The notes: generated by a model not told the origin, from the letters alone. Shown: positions 7,678 through 17,482, counted from the first letter of the stretch. The stretch: DNA of 32,151 bases from Arenicella sp. (GCA_023301745.1 JALZVW010000119.1:1-32151), one strand, 5' to 3'. A program made the numbers and translations.

Positions 7678-9270
7678 TTGATCTCCCTAGCAAACATCAC
7701 CATGCAGTTTGGCTCAGAGCCTTTATTTGAAAACATTTCAGCTAAATTTGATAAAGGTAATCGATACGGTTTAATCGGTGCTAATGGTTGCGGCAAATCG
7801 ACGCTGATGAAGATCATGAGCGGTGAATTAGAGCCAAGCTCTGGCAATATTTCGGTGACACCGGGCGACAAGCTGGGCACCTTGAGCCAAGACCAGTTTG
7901 CCTTTGAACAATACAGCGTTATTGATGCTGTGATTATGGGTGATAAGCAGCTCTGGGACATAAAACGAGAGCGCGAGCGCATTTATAGCCTGCCTGACAT
8001 GTCTGAAGCTGATGGCATGAAAGTGGGTAACCTTGAAGCTGAGTTTGCTGACCTAGATGGCTATACCGCCGAGAGCCGTGCCGGTGATATCTTACTCGAT
8101 GCGGGTATCGAAGAAGCCCTGCATTTTGGTTTAATGAGTGACGTCGCGCCTGGCCGAAAATTACGAGTTTTACTGGCACAAGCCTTGTTCGCTAACCCCG
8201 ATATTTTATTACTCGATGAGCCGACCAACAACTTAGACATCGACACCATTAACTGGTTGACCACTGAGTTAAATAAACGCACGTGCACCATGATTATTAT
8301 CTCGCACGATCGGTATTTTTTGAATTCAGTTTGCACGCACATGGCCGACATTGATTATGGCGAGCTGCGAATCTACCCAGGTAATTATGAGTATTTCTTA
8401 GCCGCATCAAGCTTGATACGCGAGCAGTTGCTTGCTGGCAATAGCCGCAAGAGCGCTGAAATTGACGAGCTGCAAGACTTTGTTAACCGCTTTGGTGCCA
8501 ACGCGTCTAAGGCGAAACAAGCCAGTTCGCGTGCTAAAAAGCTCGACAAAATTAAGTTAGACGATGTTAAGTCGTCGAGCCGAATGACCCCCAAGCTTAA
8601 CTTTAAACAGCATAAGAAATTACACCGCAATGCCGTAGTGCTCGAAAACTTGTCACACGGCTTTAAAGGCGACACATTATTTACCACCAATGATGTCATT
8701 CTCGACGCCGGGTCACGCTTCGCCGTATTAGGCGAAAACGGCACTGGCAAAACAACATTGTTGCGCTGCCTGTTAGACCAACTCACACCCAATGGCGGCA
8801 GTTATAAATGGTCTGAGAACGCGGTAGTTGGCTATTGCCCACAAGACAATACCGCTGATTTTAATAACGACATGAGCTTGTTTGACTGGATGATGCAATG
8901 GCGAACGCCTAAGCATGATGACTTGAAGGTTCGTGGCTTACTCGGAAACTTATTGTTTACTGAAGACGACTTCAATAAAAAGGCCCGTGTCTGTTCGGGT
9001 GGTGAGAAAAATCGCCTACTGTTTGGCAAGCTAATGATGCAAGACACCAATGTTCTGATTTTAGATGAGCCGACTAACCACATGGACATGGAAGCCATCG
9101 AGGCCCTAAACAATGCATTGAAAGTCTACGAAGGCACCTTGATTTTTGTCAGCCATGATCGCCAATTCGTTTCGACATTGGCTAACCGCATACTCGAAAT
9201 CAAAGACAAAAAGATGATCGTTTATGAAGGCAGTTACGATGAGTACCAAGCAAGCAAAGGCTTGCACTAA
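7678..9270 (+). CDS. ybiT: ABC-F translation-associated ATPase YbiT
   Basis: Cytoplasmic ABC-F protein with two ATP-binding cassettes and no membrane domain; the family binds ribosomes and relieves or regulates stalling. Cassette 1 has the Walker [10 protein letters not shown] (34-42) and the Walker B region [12 protein letters not shown]. Cassette 2 has GENGTGKTT near 350, the signature [15 protein letters not shown], and [10 protein letters not shown]. The signature of cassette 1 is the degenerate [15 protein letters not shown], as in E. coli YbiT. The length of 530 and the opening [14 protein letters not shown] match YbiT closely. The only suitable start is TTG 7678: an in-frame stop lies about 20 nt upstream and no ATG aligns with the family N-terminus. 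A weak start is consistent with low expression. Confidence 0.95.
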   Translation: MISLANITMQFGSEPLFENISAKFDKGNRYGLIGANGCGKSTLMKIMSGELEPSSGNISVTPGDKLGTLSQDQFAFEQYSVIDAVIMGDKQLWDIKRERERIYSLPDMSEADGMKVGNLEAEFADLDGYTAESRAGDILLDAGIEEALHFGLMSDVAPGRKLRVLLAQALFANPDILLLDEPTNNLDIDTINWLTTELNKRTCTMIIISHDRYFLNSVCTHMADIDYGELRIYPGNYEYFLAASSLIREQLLAGNSRKSAEIDELQDFVNRFGANASKAKQASSRAKKLDKIKLDDVKSSSRMTPKLNFKQHKKLHRNAVVLENLSHGFKGDTLFTTNDVILDAGSRFAVLGENGTGKTTLLRCLLDQLTPNGGSYKWSENAVVGYCPQDNTADFNNDMSLFDWMMQWRTPKHDDLKVRGLLGNLLFTEDDFNKKARVCSGGEKNRLLFGKLMMQDTNVLILDEPTNHMDMEAIEALNNALKVYEGTLIFVSHDRQFVSTLANRILEIKDKKMIVYEGSYDEYQASKGLH

Positions 9271-9322
9271 ACTGTAAAAAATCTCAAAACATCGTCTTGA
9301 CGTTTCAAATATAAGTCATAAG

Positions 9323-9342
9323 TGTTATATTATTACATAACA
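9323..9342. promoter_or_regulatory. Zur-like dyad upstream of the MerC-like gene
   Basis: Arms TGTTAT and ATAACA are separated by 8 nt, giving TGTTATATTATTACATAACA. The left half resembles the Zur box half TGTTATAATAT, although the classical gammaproteobacterial box has a 3-nt centre. TTGACG at 9297-9302 could be a -35 element. The dyad lies about 30 nt upstream of the start codon, a position suited to repression. Confidence 0.4.
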
Positions 9343-9368
9343 AGCCAAATTTCGTTAAACTGCTAATA

Positions 9369-9788
9369 ATGCTCAACTCAAACACCTTAGATAAATTCGC
9401 TATCCTTTTGTCGGGAGTGTGTTTGCTGCATTGCTTATTGACCCCAATACTGATTACCTTGCTGCCGATTATTTCATCTTCAGCATTTGTCGAAGACCTT
9501 TTATTTCACCAATTAATGTTGTGGGCGGTTTTACCAACCAGCGTTATCGCACTGTTCTTAGGCTGTCGTAAGCATAAGCAGTTTTTGATTGCCGCTACCG
9601 GCATTATTGGCATTAGTATTTTAGTCGCCGTGGCCTTTTGGGGGCACGATTGGCTTGGTATTGCTGGTGAAAAAGTGGCTACGTCTATTGGTGGCGTGGT
9701 ATTAGCCTTGTCTCATTACTTGAATTACCGCGCCTGTCAAAATACCACCTGCGATGATGGCAATTGCTCTACCCAACACCATCACTAG
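9369..9788 (+). CDS. MerC-domain metal-binding membrane protein
   Basis: A four-helix inner-membrane protein of the MerC family, 139 residues. Helix 1 carries Cys18 and Cys22 in GVCLLHCLLTP, the usual MerC metal-site position. Further helices run over roughly 25-40, 48-65, 72-92 and 103-118. The tail CQNTTCDDGNCSTQHHH is a soft-metal or zinc ligand cluster. No merA, merT or merP is nearby, so a role in mercury resistance is unlikely. Such stand-alone MerC-like proteins are plausible zinc (or other divalent metal) uptake or handling proteins. The Zur-like dyad upstream points the same way. Substrate assignment is inference. Confidence 0.8.
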   Translation: MLNSNTLDKFAILLSGVCLLHCLLTPILITLLPIISSSAFVEDLLFHQLMLWAVLPTSVIALFLGCRKHKQFLIAATGIIGISILVAVAFWGHDWLGIAGEKVATSIGGVVLALSHYLNYRACQNTTCDDGNCSTQHHH

Positions 9789-9891
9789 TCACCCTTTATT
9801 TAGCGCTTCTCAGGTGCTGACTGTCACCTACCTCAATTAGGTTCAAACACTTAAGATTGCCGAGTTGAAATTTAAGCGATATAGTCGCTTG

Positions 9892-11625
9892 ATGAAAAAA
9901 TTACTTACCCTACTGTCTCTTTCACTGATTTTAAGTGCATGCCAAGAGCAACCCGCCGCACCATCAACAACCTCTGATACACAAAACGCTAAGGTCTCAC
10001 CGACAGCTACGCCATTGAGTGATGTGTCGATTGTGCACAATGCCACCATTTACACCTCGGATAAAGCCGCGCCTACGGTGCAAGCATTTGCACACCAAGG
10101 CGGTAAATTCATCGCCACCGGTTCATTCGATGAGTTGCAACAGGCCTACCCTGGCGCACAAAATGAAGACCTTAATGGCGCCACCGTGGTTCCCGGTATT
10201 ATTGACGCACACGGTCACCTGCTGGGTCTAGGCCAAAGTTTGGTGAATGTCGATTTAAGAGGCACTGGCAGTAAGGCTGACGTTTTAGAGGCACTAAAAT
10301 TACGAGCCAAAACAATGCTCGATGGCCAATGGCTACTCGGCCGAGGCTGGGATCAAAACGATTGGGACGTTATTGAACTGCCAACCGCCGCCGACCTTGA
10401 TGACGCCTTCCCGAATCGCCCGGTGTGGTTAGAACGTGTTGATGGCCATGCCGGCTGGGCCAACACCAAAGCCATGTCGGTAGCCACCGAAGACTTAAGC
10501 GGCACATGGCAGCCCGATGGCGGTGAAATCACCCGTGATAAAAACAAGCAACCAAGCGGCGTGTTTGTCGATAACGCGGTTAATTTAATTCAAGCGCACG
10601 TTCCCACTGAAACCGATGCTGAATTAAGCAATGCCTTAAAACTGGCTATGCAGAAGACCGCAAGCGTTGGCCTAACCGGGATGCATGACGCCGGCACAAG
10701 TTTGAGAGTGTGGCGCTTACTTGAAGAACTGAAACAAACCGACGCCTTAAAGGTAAGGGTGTATGCCATGGCCGACGGCGCCAATGAAATGCTTGGCTAC
10801 CTGTGCGACAACGGGCTGAAGGTTGACCCTGATGCCATGCTGACGTCTCGTTCGGTTAAACTCTATAGCGATGGTGCGCTGGGCTCACGCGGCGCGGCAC
10901 TCTTAAGTGAGTACAGTGATGACCCGAAGAATGTTGGCTTGCTGATCGAAAGCGAAGAAACCTTAACCACACATTCAAAACGCGCTTCAGGCTGTGGCTT
11001 ACAAGTGAATATTCATGCAATTGGCGACCGAGGTAATCGTGTGACCTTGAATGTGCTTGAAGCCGCTAATGATACCAATAACACTAATAGCCGCAACCCA
11101 GGCCGTCACAGAATTGAACATTCACAAGTTATCGCCGCTGCAGACTTCCAACGTTTTAAAGATCTAAAGCTGATTGCCTCAGTGCAGCCAACGCATGCTA
11201 CGAGTGATATGTATTGGGCTGAAGACCGTGTCGGCAGCGAAAGAATCAAGGGCGCCTATGCTTGGCAAAAATTTATCAACCTTGGCATTCCACTAGCGCT
11301 TGGTTCAGACTTTCCAGTTGAAAAACCTGCTCCCTTATTAGGTTTTTATGCCGCCGTTGCTCGCCAAGATGCCAAAGGCTGGCCGCAGGGAGGTTGGTAC
11401 CCGCAAGAAAAGTTAACTCGCCAACAAGCATTACATGGATTTACCTTAGGGGCCGCCTATTCGGCCTTTCAAGAAGACCAATTAGGGTCTATCAATGTTG
11501 GCAAATTTGCTGACTTTGTGGTGCTATCAAACGATATTATGACGGTTCCAGAACAAGAAATCTTAAATACCAAAGTGCTTAAAACGGTCATCAACGGCGA
11601 AGCCGTGTTTGCAAGTAGCGAATAG
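9892..11625 (+). CDS. lipoprotein amidohydrolase (YtcJ/AepA-like)
   Basis: Metal-dependent hydrolase of the amidohydrolase family 3 (YtcJ-like). The frame is open from a TTG at 9865, but ATG 9892 gives a clean lipoprotein signal (MKKLLTLLSLSLILSAC, lipid-modified Cys17). Numbering from that ATG, the metal motif is HGH (His107/His109 in DAHGHLLG). Later motifs are VKLYSDGALGSRGA, NIHAIGDRGN, RIEHSQV and LGSDFPVE, the last holding the terminal Asp ligand. It is probably anchored in the cell envelope and hydrolyses C-N bonds of an unknown substrate. At 577 residues the length is typical. It is likely transcribed alone or with the MerC-like gene about 100 nt upstream. Confidence 0.87.
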   Translation: MKKLLTLLSLSLILSACQEQPAAPSTTSDTQNAKVSPTATPLSDVSIVHNATIYTSDKAAPTVQAFAHQGGKFIATGSFDELQQAYPGAQNEDLNGATVVPGIIDAHGHLLGLGQSLVNVDLRGTGSKADVLEALKLRAKTMLDGQWLLGRGWDQNDWDVIELPTAADLDDAFPNRPVWLERVDGHAGWANTKAMSVATEDLSGTWQPDGGEITRDKNKQPSGVFVDNAVNLIQAHVPTETDAELSNALKLAMQKTASVGLTGMHDAGTSLRVWRLLEELKQTDALKVRVYAMADGANEMLGYLCDNGLKVDPDAMLTSRSVKLYSDGALGSRGAALLSEYSDDPKNVGLLIESEETLTTHSKRASGCGLQVNIHAIGDRGNRVTLNVLEAANDTNNTNSRNPGRHRIEHSQVIAAADFQRFKDLKLIASVQPTHATSDMYWAEDRVGSERIKGAYAWQKFINLGIPLALGSDFPVEKPAPLLGFYAAVARQDAKGWPQGGWYPQEKLTRQQALHGFTLGAAYSAFQEDQLGSINVGKFADFVVLSNDIMTVPEQEILNTKVLKTVINGEAVFASSE

Positions 11626-11668
11626 CAAAGGCCCATTAATCATTCATTTCTAAACCGCCCTAGACAAG

Positions 11669-11701
11669 CTCATTTGATTAGTTGTACACTAATCAAATGA
11701 G
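11669..11701. promoter_or_regulatory. 33-bp inverted repeat covering the UmuD-like start codon
   Basis: Two perfect 14-nt arms, CTCATTTGATTAGT (11669-11682) and ACTAATCAAATGAG (11688-11701), flank the 5-nt centre TGTAC. The start ATG at 11697 lies inside the right arm, and no ribosome site is visible before it. The inner TTAGT...ACTAA is reminiscent of xanthomonad-type LexA boxes. An operator for autoregulation or SOS control, or a start-sequestering hairpin in the mRNA, are both possible. Confidence 0.65.
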
Positions 11702-12296
11702 CACAATCGATAAAAATCATGGCGGCGCAAGGCCTGGCGCAGGCCGCCCCAAGGGCACCGGAAAATACAAAGAACAAACTAAAGCCATTCGGGTTCCCGA
11801 AGGCAGCATTAGCTATATTAAAGAATTTCTAGAGAGCTACCCCGACGTCACCGAAATCGGTACCGTGGCCTCGCGAAAGCCAAACACAGATAATATTGTT
11901 CGCTTAGAAATACCATTGTTTAGTTCTACCGTGGCCGCGGGCTACCCGTCACCAGCCGAAGATCACGTTGAAGATACGCTCGATCTAAACGAATACATGG
12001 TGCAGCGCCCAGACAGCACGTTCATGCTGCGCGTAGAAGGCGAGTCAATGAAAAACGCAGGCATCATGCCTAATGATATTTTGGTGGTTGATCGCTCATT
12101 AAAAGCCTCTCATAAAAAAATTGTTATCGCCGCTATTGATGGTGAACTAACCGTGAAGCGTCTCTACCAACGAGGGGGCCTCGTTAAGCTCTTGCCTGAA
12201 AACCCCGCCTACCCCGAGATTCAAATTGAATCAGAGGCTGAGCTGGTAATATGGGGCGTAGTAATCGGCAGCTTTAGGCGCTTTCAATCGTTCTAG
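11697..12296 (+). CDS. UmuD/LexA-like S24 self-cleaving protein with extended N-terminus
   Basis: S24-family protein. Numbering from ATG 11697, the self-cleavage site is Ala81-Gly82 (VAAGYPSPAED). The catalytic dyad is Ser117 (GESM) and Lys154 (GELTVKRLY). The C-terminal 120 residues match UmuD closely (LDLNEYMVQRPDSTFMLRVE). UmuD proper is about 140 residues; this one is 199, with a basic N-terminal segment (GGARPGAGRPKGTGKYKE) that could contact DNA. In that it recalls the long UmuDAb regulator of Acinetobacter. There is no umuC downstream; the next gene is a Phd-type antitoxin 16 nt away. The start sits in a large inverted repeat. Either a polymerase V subunit working with a distant umuC, or a damage-sensing repressor, would fit; I favour the repressor because of the operator-like repeat. 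Confidence 0.85.
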   Translation: MSTIDKNHGGARPGAGRPKGTGKYKEQTKAIRVPEGSISYIKEFLESYPDVTEIGTVASRKPNTDNIVRLEIPLFSSTVAAGYPSPAEDHVEDTLDLNEYMVQRPDSTFMLRVEGESMKNAGIMPNDILVVDRSLKASHKKIVIAAIDGELTVKRLYQRGGLVKLLPENPAYPEIQIESEAELVIWGVVIGSFRRFQSF

Positions 12297-12312
12297 GTGA
12301 AGAGAAAAACTG

Positions 12313-12504
12313 ATGCAAAAAATAGATTACTTAGAAGCCCAATCAAAACTGGCTAAAACAATGCGCCAAGTCTGTGAGGGTGATACACCAATAACCATAA
12401 ACGGCGCAGGCAAAGATCAAGTTGTGATGATGCCATTGGAAACTTTTCGAAAGTTAAACCAGTTAATGACAGAGACATTGAAGCTCGATGTCAATTATAG
12501 TTGA
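12313..12504 (+). CDS. Phd/YefM-type antitoxin-like protein, 63 aa
   Basis: A short protein with the Phd/YefM N-terminal fold: an opening YLEAQSKLAKTMRQVCEGDTP helix pair, then the strands TINGAGKDQVVMMPLETF, and the characteristic helix FRKLNQLMTETL. The usual C-terminal toxin-binding tail is short or missing (YefM is about 83 residues). No Doc, YoeB or Txe toxin follows; the next gene is an exported hydrolase. It lies 16 nt after the UmuD-like gene and probably shares its transcript. It may be an orphan antitoxin, or the regulator of a toxin encoded elsewhere. A start at ATG 12313 is supported by an upstream GAAGAGA stretch. Confidence 0.7.
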   Translation: MQKIDYLEAQSKLAKTMRQVCEGDTPITINGAGKDQVVMMPLETFRKLNQLMTETLKLDVNYS

Positions 12505-12515
12505 TAGATCAACTA
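12498..12515. promoter_or_regulatory. perfect 8-bp inverted repeat before the hydrolase gene
   Basis: TAGTTGAT-AG-ATCAACTA overlaps the antitoxin stop codon (TGA 12502-12504) and lies 35 nt before the hydrolase ATG. A stem with a 2-nt loop is unlikely as RNA, so a protein-binding dyad is the better reading. The regulator is unknown. Confidence 0.4.
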
Positions 12516-12549
12516 CTATCATAGACCGATTACTAAGGGACATCACACT

Positions 12550-13440
12550 ATGAAAGCTCTATCTCTATTCGCATCAAAAGCTAGGTTCGTAACGACTCTG
12601 GCTCTTTGTTTGAACATCGGCATGTCTATCGCTGAAACAAGCCAATCACCAGAACTAGTACCCGCTAGTATTACCGAGCTAACCATCATATCTGACGGAA
12701 AACGAATGCCTGGCCACTTATATCAAGCGTCAGGCAAAGGCCCTCACCCGACCGCTATCATGCTGCATGGTTACCCTGGTAATGAAAAAAATCTGGATGT
12801 CGCTCAGGCGTTACGTAAAGCTGGTTGGAACGCACTGTTTTTTCATTACCGTGGCGCCTGGGGTAGCGAAGGTGAATTCTCGTTTAGTGGTGCTGAACAA
12901 GATGTTCAAGTTGTCATTGATTATGCGCAGCAAAGCGAAACTGCGAAACGTTTACGCATAAACCCAGACAAACTATCTCTAGTTGGCCATAGCATGGGTG
13001 GTCACATGGCTGTCGCTGGCATTCTAGATAATCAGAGCATCAAATGTGCGGTAGCGCATGATGGAGCAAATATGGGCGCCGGAGGCACAGGCTTGTTCAG
13101 TGATGAACAGAGCACACAACTTTGGAGTGACTATAGTGATACGCTTTTTATGCTTAACGGCTGGTCAGGCAAGAAAGCGGTTGCCGAAATTTCACAACGA
13201 GGCACTCAATTAGACTTAGTCGGCCGCGCTAAAGGCATCAATCAACGAGCCGTGCATTTAATTGCTGCCGACACCGATGTGATCCCCATCGACACCCATA
13301 TTAAACCCTTGCATGAAGCACTCAGCCAACATTCAAGCAAGGCATCGTATGAACTCATTGATGATGATCATAGCTTTTCAAATTCTCGAGAGCAGCTCAT
13401 CAACTCGACATTGAACTTTCTAGATAACAATTGCAAATAG
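12550..13440 (+). CDS. exported alpha/beta hydrolase
   Basis: Serine hydrolase of the alpha/beta fold, 296 residues, with a Sec signal peptide (MKALSLFASKARFVTTLALC..., probable cleavage after SIA at 28). The nucleophile elbow is GHSMGG with Ser148. The oxyanion region HGYPGNEKN is near 73-81. Acid Asp241 or Asp243 (ADTDVIP) and His274 (DDDHSFS) complete the likely triad. The arrangement of HGYPG, RGAWGSEG and the lid-like GTGLFSDEQ segment suits a dienelactone-hydrolase or peptidase-like esterase, but the substrate is unknown. AAGGGA lies upstream of the ATG. The LysE-family gene starts 6 nt after the stop, so the two are probably co-translated. Confidence 0.87.
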   Translation: MKALSLFASKARFVTTLALCLNIGMSIAETSQSPELVPASITELTIISDGKRMPGHLYQASGKGPHPTAIMLHGYPGNEKNLDVAQALRKAGWNALFFHYRGAWGSEGEFSFSGAEQDVQVVIDYAQQSETAKRLRINPDKLSLVGHSMGGHMAVAGILDNQSIKCAVAHDGANMGAGGTGLFSDEQSTQLWSDYSDTLFMLNGWSGKKAVAEISQRGTQLDLVGRAKGINQRAVHLIAADTDVIPIDTHIKPLHEALSQHSSKASYELIDDDHSFSNSREQLINSTLNFLDNNCK

Positions 13441-13446
13441 CGCGTA

Positions 13447-14124
13447 ATGATTATGCCATTCGAACTTATATCATTCGAACTTATATCATTCGAGCTATGG
13501 CTGGCATTCGCGGCCGCATCAGCGGTACTGCTGGTGATCCCTGGGCCGACGATACTCACGGTTATTTCTTATGCCAGTTTGCACGGTCGATCTGCAACGT
13601 TACTACTTGTTGCTGCGGTGTCATTAGGTGATCTATCGGTTATATCCCTTTCTGTACTCGGCTTAGGTAGCTTGCTCGCAACCTCGGCTACTGCGTTTAC
13701 TTTGGTCAAAATTATCGGTGGCGTGTACCTGCTATTTCTAGGGCTTAAGATGATTTACTCGGCTGTAAATTCTAGCCTTACCGAGCCGCCATTTAATGAG
13801 CCCCCGCTATCAAACGTTCAAACTTCCAAGCTATTTTTTAATACTTGGTTAGTAACTGCACTAAACCCTAAGGGCATCATTTTTTTCAGCGCCTTCTTAC
13901 CTCAGTTTGTTCGAACCGAACATCCAATTGCCCCTCAGCTAATGGTTCTTAGTATTACCTTTATAGTGCTAGCGGCGCTCAACACACTGGCCTACGCCTT
14001 ATTGGCCAGTAACGCTAATCAATTGGTTTCTTCGAATCGCGCTAAAAAGAAATTTGATGTGGCCGGCGGGTTAATGATGATCGCGGCTGGGGTTTGGGCA
14101 TTAACCGCTAGACAAGAAAATTAA
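13447..14124 (+). CDS. LysE/RhtB-family amino-acid exporter
   Basis: Inner-membrane exporter of about six helices. The family hallmark is IPGPTILTVISYASLHGRSA near 30-50, followed by the helix GDLSVISLSVLGLGSLL. The segment VKIIGGVYLLFLGLKMIYSA and the later LNPKGIIFFSAFLPQFV are typical RhtB/LysE sequences. The C-terminal helix GGLMMIAAGVWAL completes it. Likely substrates are amino acids or analogues such as homoserine or threonine, by family. Possible starts are ATG 13447 and ATG 13453. The extreme N-terminus is built of a 15-bp tandem repeat (FELIS-FELIS-FEL). The 3' end overlaps the convergent YkgJ-family gene by 4 nt. Confidence 0.88.
   Translation: MIMPFELISFELISFELWLAFAAASAVLLVIPGPTILTVISYASLHGRSATLLLVAAVSLGDLSVISLSVLGLGSLLATSATAFTLVKIIGGVYLLFLGLKMIYSAVNSSLTEPPFNEPPLSNVQTSKLFFNTWLVTALNPKGIIFFSAFLPQFVRTEHPIAPQLMVLSITFIVLAALNTLAYALLASNANQLVSSNRAKKKFDVAGGLMMIAAGVWALTARQEN
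13458..13497 (+). repeat. 15-bp tandem repeat in the exporter N-terminus
   Basis: Two identical copies of ATTCGAACTTATATC (13458-13472, 13473-13487), followed by a decayed partial third copy. In frame they encode ISFEL-type pentads, so copy-number changes would lengthen or shorten the N-terminus without breaking the frame. Confidence 0.9.
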
Positions 14125-14408
14125 CGTTCTTTTAGTGCTTCAGGCTTTTTTTTCCAAGTCTCAAGGCAGTCACTCGAGCCCATTTCAAATTCTCGGCACA
14201 ACCACGGGCGAACTTGATAAATCGAGCACATCATTGTGTCGCGGTTCAACGCCGAACACCAACCATCATCTAGGCGCAACATAGTTTGAGTGCCATCGTC
14301 GTGAGTGTCGATGTGTTCTTCTGGCACGCCGGTGTCAGTAATCAGAAACACTTCAAAGCGGCAACAACTCGCCGCGCAATTATGGCAATTTTTACTCAGC
14401 TCAGACAC
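14121..14408 (-). CDS. YkgJ-family cysteine-cluster protein
   Basis: A 95-residue protein with the CxxCxxxCC cluster (NCHNCAASCCRFEVFL) at the N-terminus, then WCSALN, MCSIYQVRPWLCREFEMG and DCLE. This eight-cysteine pattern defines the YkgJ/UPF0153 family, predicted to bind zinc or an iron-sulfur cluster. Its biochemical function is not established. No signal peptide is seen. It lies 13 nt downstream of the pseudouridine synthase gene on the same strand and may be co-transcribed with it and purB. Confidence 0.88.
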   Translation of the reverse strand: MSELSKNCHNCAASCCRFEVFLITDTGVPEEHIDTHDDGTQTMLRLDDGWCSALNRDTMMCSIYQVRPWLCREFEMGSSDCLETWKKKPEALKER

Positions 14409-14421
14409 AACTTAATTTTAA

Positions 14422-15311
14422 CTACGACTTATCGTCGCTAATTTTCTCACTCTTAGAGCGCCTTGCACCTTGCCCGTAGAGACTTTTGCCTTTGATTTTA
14501 GGGTGCCTTGGCGGCACTCGGTCTTCTCTGGAAACTACCTTGCCAGAGGGAGCACGTTCTGGCCCACGCGCATCCCGGTGACTAAACTCTTCAGGCAAAA
14601 CAAAACGCCACTGGCCTTCTTCTAATTTACCTAGGCGCAGCTCACCAACACGAACCCGCTTTAAGCCGCTTACGTGCAAACCTACGGCCTCACACATACG
14701 GCGAATTTGTCGCTTCTTGCCTTCGCGTAGAATGATTTGTAGCTGGTCTTCATTGAGTTGTTTAACCTTAGCTCGTTTTAGTGGCTTGCCATCTAACTCA
14801 AGACCAAAGGTGAGTTGCTCAATTTGTTCTTCAGTAACGTCTACATCTATGCGTACTAAGTATTCTTTCTCGAGTTCAGTGTTCTCACCAATCAATTGCT
14901 TGGCGATTCGCCCGTCTTGGGTCAACACTAACAAGCCTTGCGAGTCGATATCCAAACGCCCTGCCGGTGCCAAACCCTTAAAAATGGCAGGCTTAAATTT
15001 TCCACCTGATTGGTCGGTGTCAGAATGCGATTCTTGGGTGATCAAACGAACCGCTGGAATGTAATCGTCTTCAGCCTGACCCGACACATAACCAACCGGC
15101 TTGTTGATCATGATGGTCATGCGCTCGTTTTGCATTGCTTGAGCGCGTTGCGTCAGCTCAATTTTAACGTCTTCAGGAAATTTAATACCTAAGGTATTTA
15201 CCAGCTCGCCGTTCACCCTGACCAAGCCTTGCTCGATCAATTTATCGGCTTCACGACGCGAGCACAAGCCGCGTTGCGACATCAGTTTTGAAAGACGAAC
15301 CGGATCAGACA

Positions 15312-15312
<1 letters not shown>
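14422..15312 (-). CDS. rluF: RluF-like pseudouridine synthase
   Basis: RsuA/RluB/E/F-family rRNA (or tRNA) pseudouridine synthase. An N-terminal S4 RNA-binding domain (about 5-55; RLSKLMSQRGLCSRREADKLIEQG) is followed by the catalytic domain. The essential Asp is Asp121 in GRLDIDSQGLL. EKEYLVRIDV and KKRQIRRMCEAVG are further family motifs; the DIDSQG and RQIRRMCE forms match RluF better than RluB or RsuA. The C-terminal 60 residues are basic and low in complexity (RAPSGKVVSREDRVPPRHPKI...), as in E. coli RluF. Its ATG overlaps the purB stop by one base (TAATG), so translation is coupled. The target uridine cannot be read from sequence. Confidence 0.9.
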
Positions 15313-16700
<1,388 letters not shown>

Positions 16701-16775
16701 CTAAAATGTGAAAGTGTGACTATTTCGAAGGCGAGATGTTACCATACTTAGGCTACTAATAAGGCTTGAAATTCG

Positions 16776-17465
16776 ATGTCAGTTAACTGGTCCAACTATT
16801 CTCTAGAACAGCTAAGAACCCACGCCACGGTCACATTTCGTCAAGGCGGCGGATCTCGCCCAGACGTTTTATTGATCGAAATTGACGGTGAAAAAGCGGT
16901 ATTAAAAGACCAAGGTGGCGCAGACAAGATGTTCGCTTTATTAGTTGGGCCATTGCTCAATTGGCGCGAATGCAAAGCACTTAATAAGCTAAACGCGGTT
17001 AGCTGCGTGCCCAACCTTCTAAGCAAGCCAACCTCTCGTTCTTTTTTGATGACCTACCACGAGTCCGAACAGATTACCCGGCTCGAGAAATTTCACCCAG
17101 AATGGCCTGAGTTTTTTGACAAACTTAAGTCGGCAATCGATGAAATTCATGCCGCCGGTGTCGCACATAATGATTTACGCAACCCAACAAACACCTTGGT
17201 CACACCCAACGGCGACCCAGTACTGGTCGATCTAGTGGCGTGTTTCTGCCAAGGTCAGGCTTGGAACTTGCCGAACCGTTGGATGTTTAATAAATTCTCT
17301 CAAGTAGATTTGTCGGCTATTACAAAAATTAAAAGCCGCGTGGCAAAAGAATTAATCACCGATACGGATATTGTTGCAGAGGACATTGCCGGTAGGCCCG
17401 GCATGGCGATCAAAGGTTTTGGCCAATGGATTCGCCGTATTTCTCGAAAGCTTTTTACGGGTTGA
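16776..17465 (+). CDS. atypical RIO/Kdo-kinase-like protein kinase
   Basis: A compact protein-kinase-like fold of 229 residues. AVLKDQ supplies a candidate ATP-binding Lys44. HNDLRNPTN (131-139) is the catalytic loop with Asp133 and Asn139. VLVDLVACF provides Asp152 in place of the DFG aspartate. The glycine-rich loop is reduced. Short kinases of this kind in proteobacteria include lipopolysaccharide (Kdo/heptose) kinases and RIO-like proteins; the choice cannot be made from sequence alone. No membrane segment is visible. It is divergent from purB and converges on ctaB with a gap of only 17 nt. Confidence 0.7.
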   Translation: MSVNWSNYSLEQLRTHATVTFRQGGGSRPDVLLIEIDGEKAVLKDQGGADKMFALLVGPLLNWRECKALNKLNAVSCVPNLLSKPTSRSFLMTYHESEQITRLEKFHPEWPEFFDKLKSAIDEIHAAGVAHNDLRNPTNTLVTPNGDPVLVDLVACFCQGQAWNLPNRWMFNKFSQVDLSAITKIKSRVAKELITDTDIVAEDIAGRPGMAIKGFGQWIRRISRKLFTG

Positions 17466-17482
17466 GAGCAAGCAAGCAGTCT

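Noticed and set aside
9812-9842. Two overlapping short hairpins (AGGTG/CACCT or ACCT/AGGT) before the amidohydrolase gene, attenuator-like
   Set aside because: Stems of 4-5 bp only, with no U-tract or known riboswitch core.
14717-15064. 115-codon + strand open frame within the pseudouridine synthase gene
   Set aside because: It is antisense to a well-supported conserved gene and has Ser-rich composition typical of a shadow frame.
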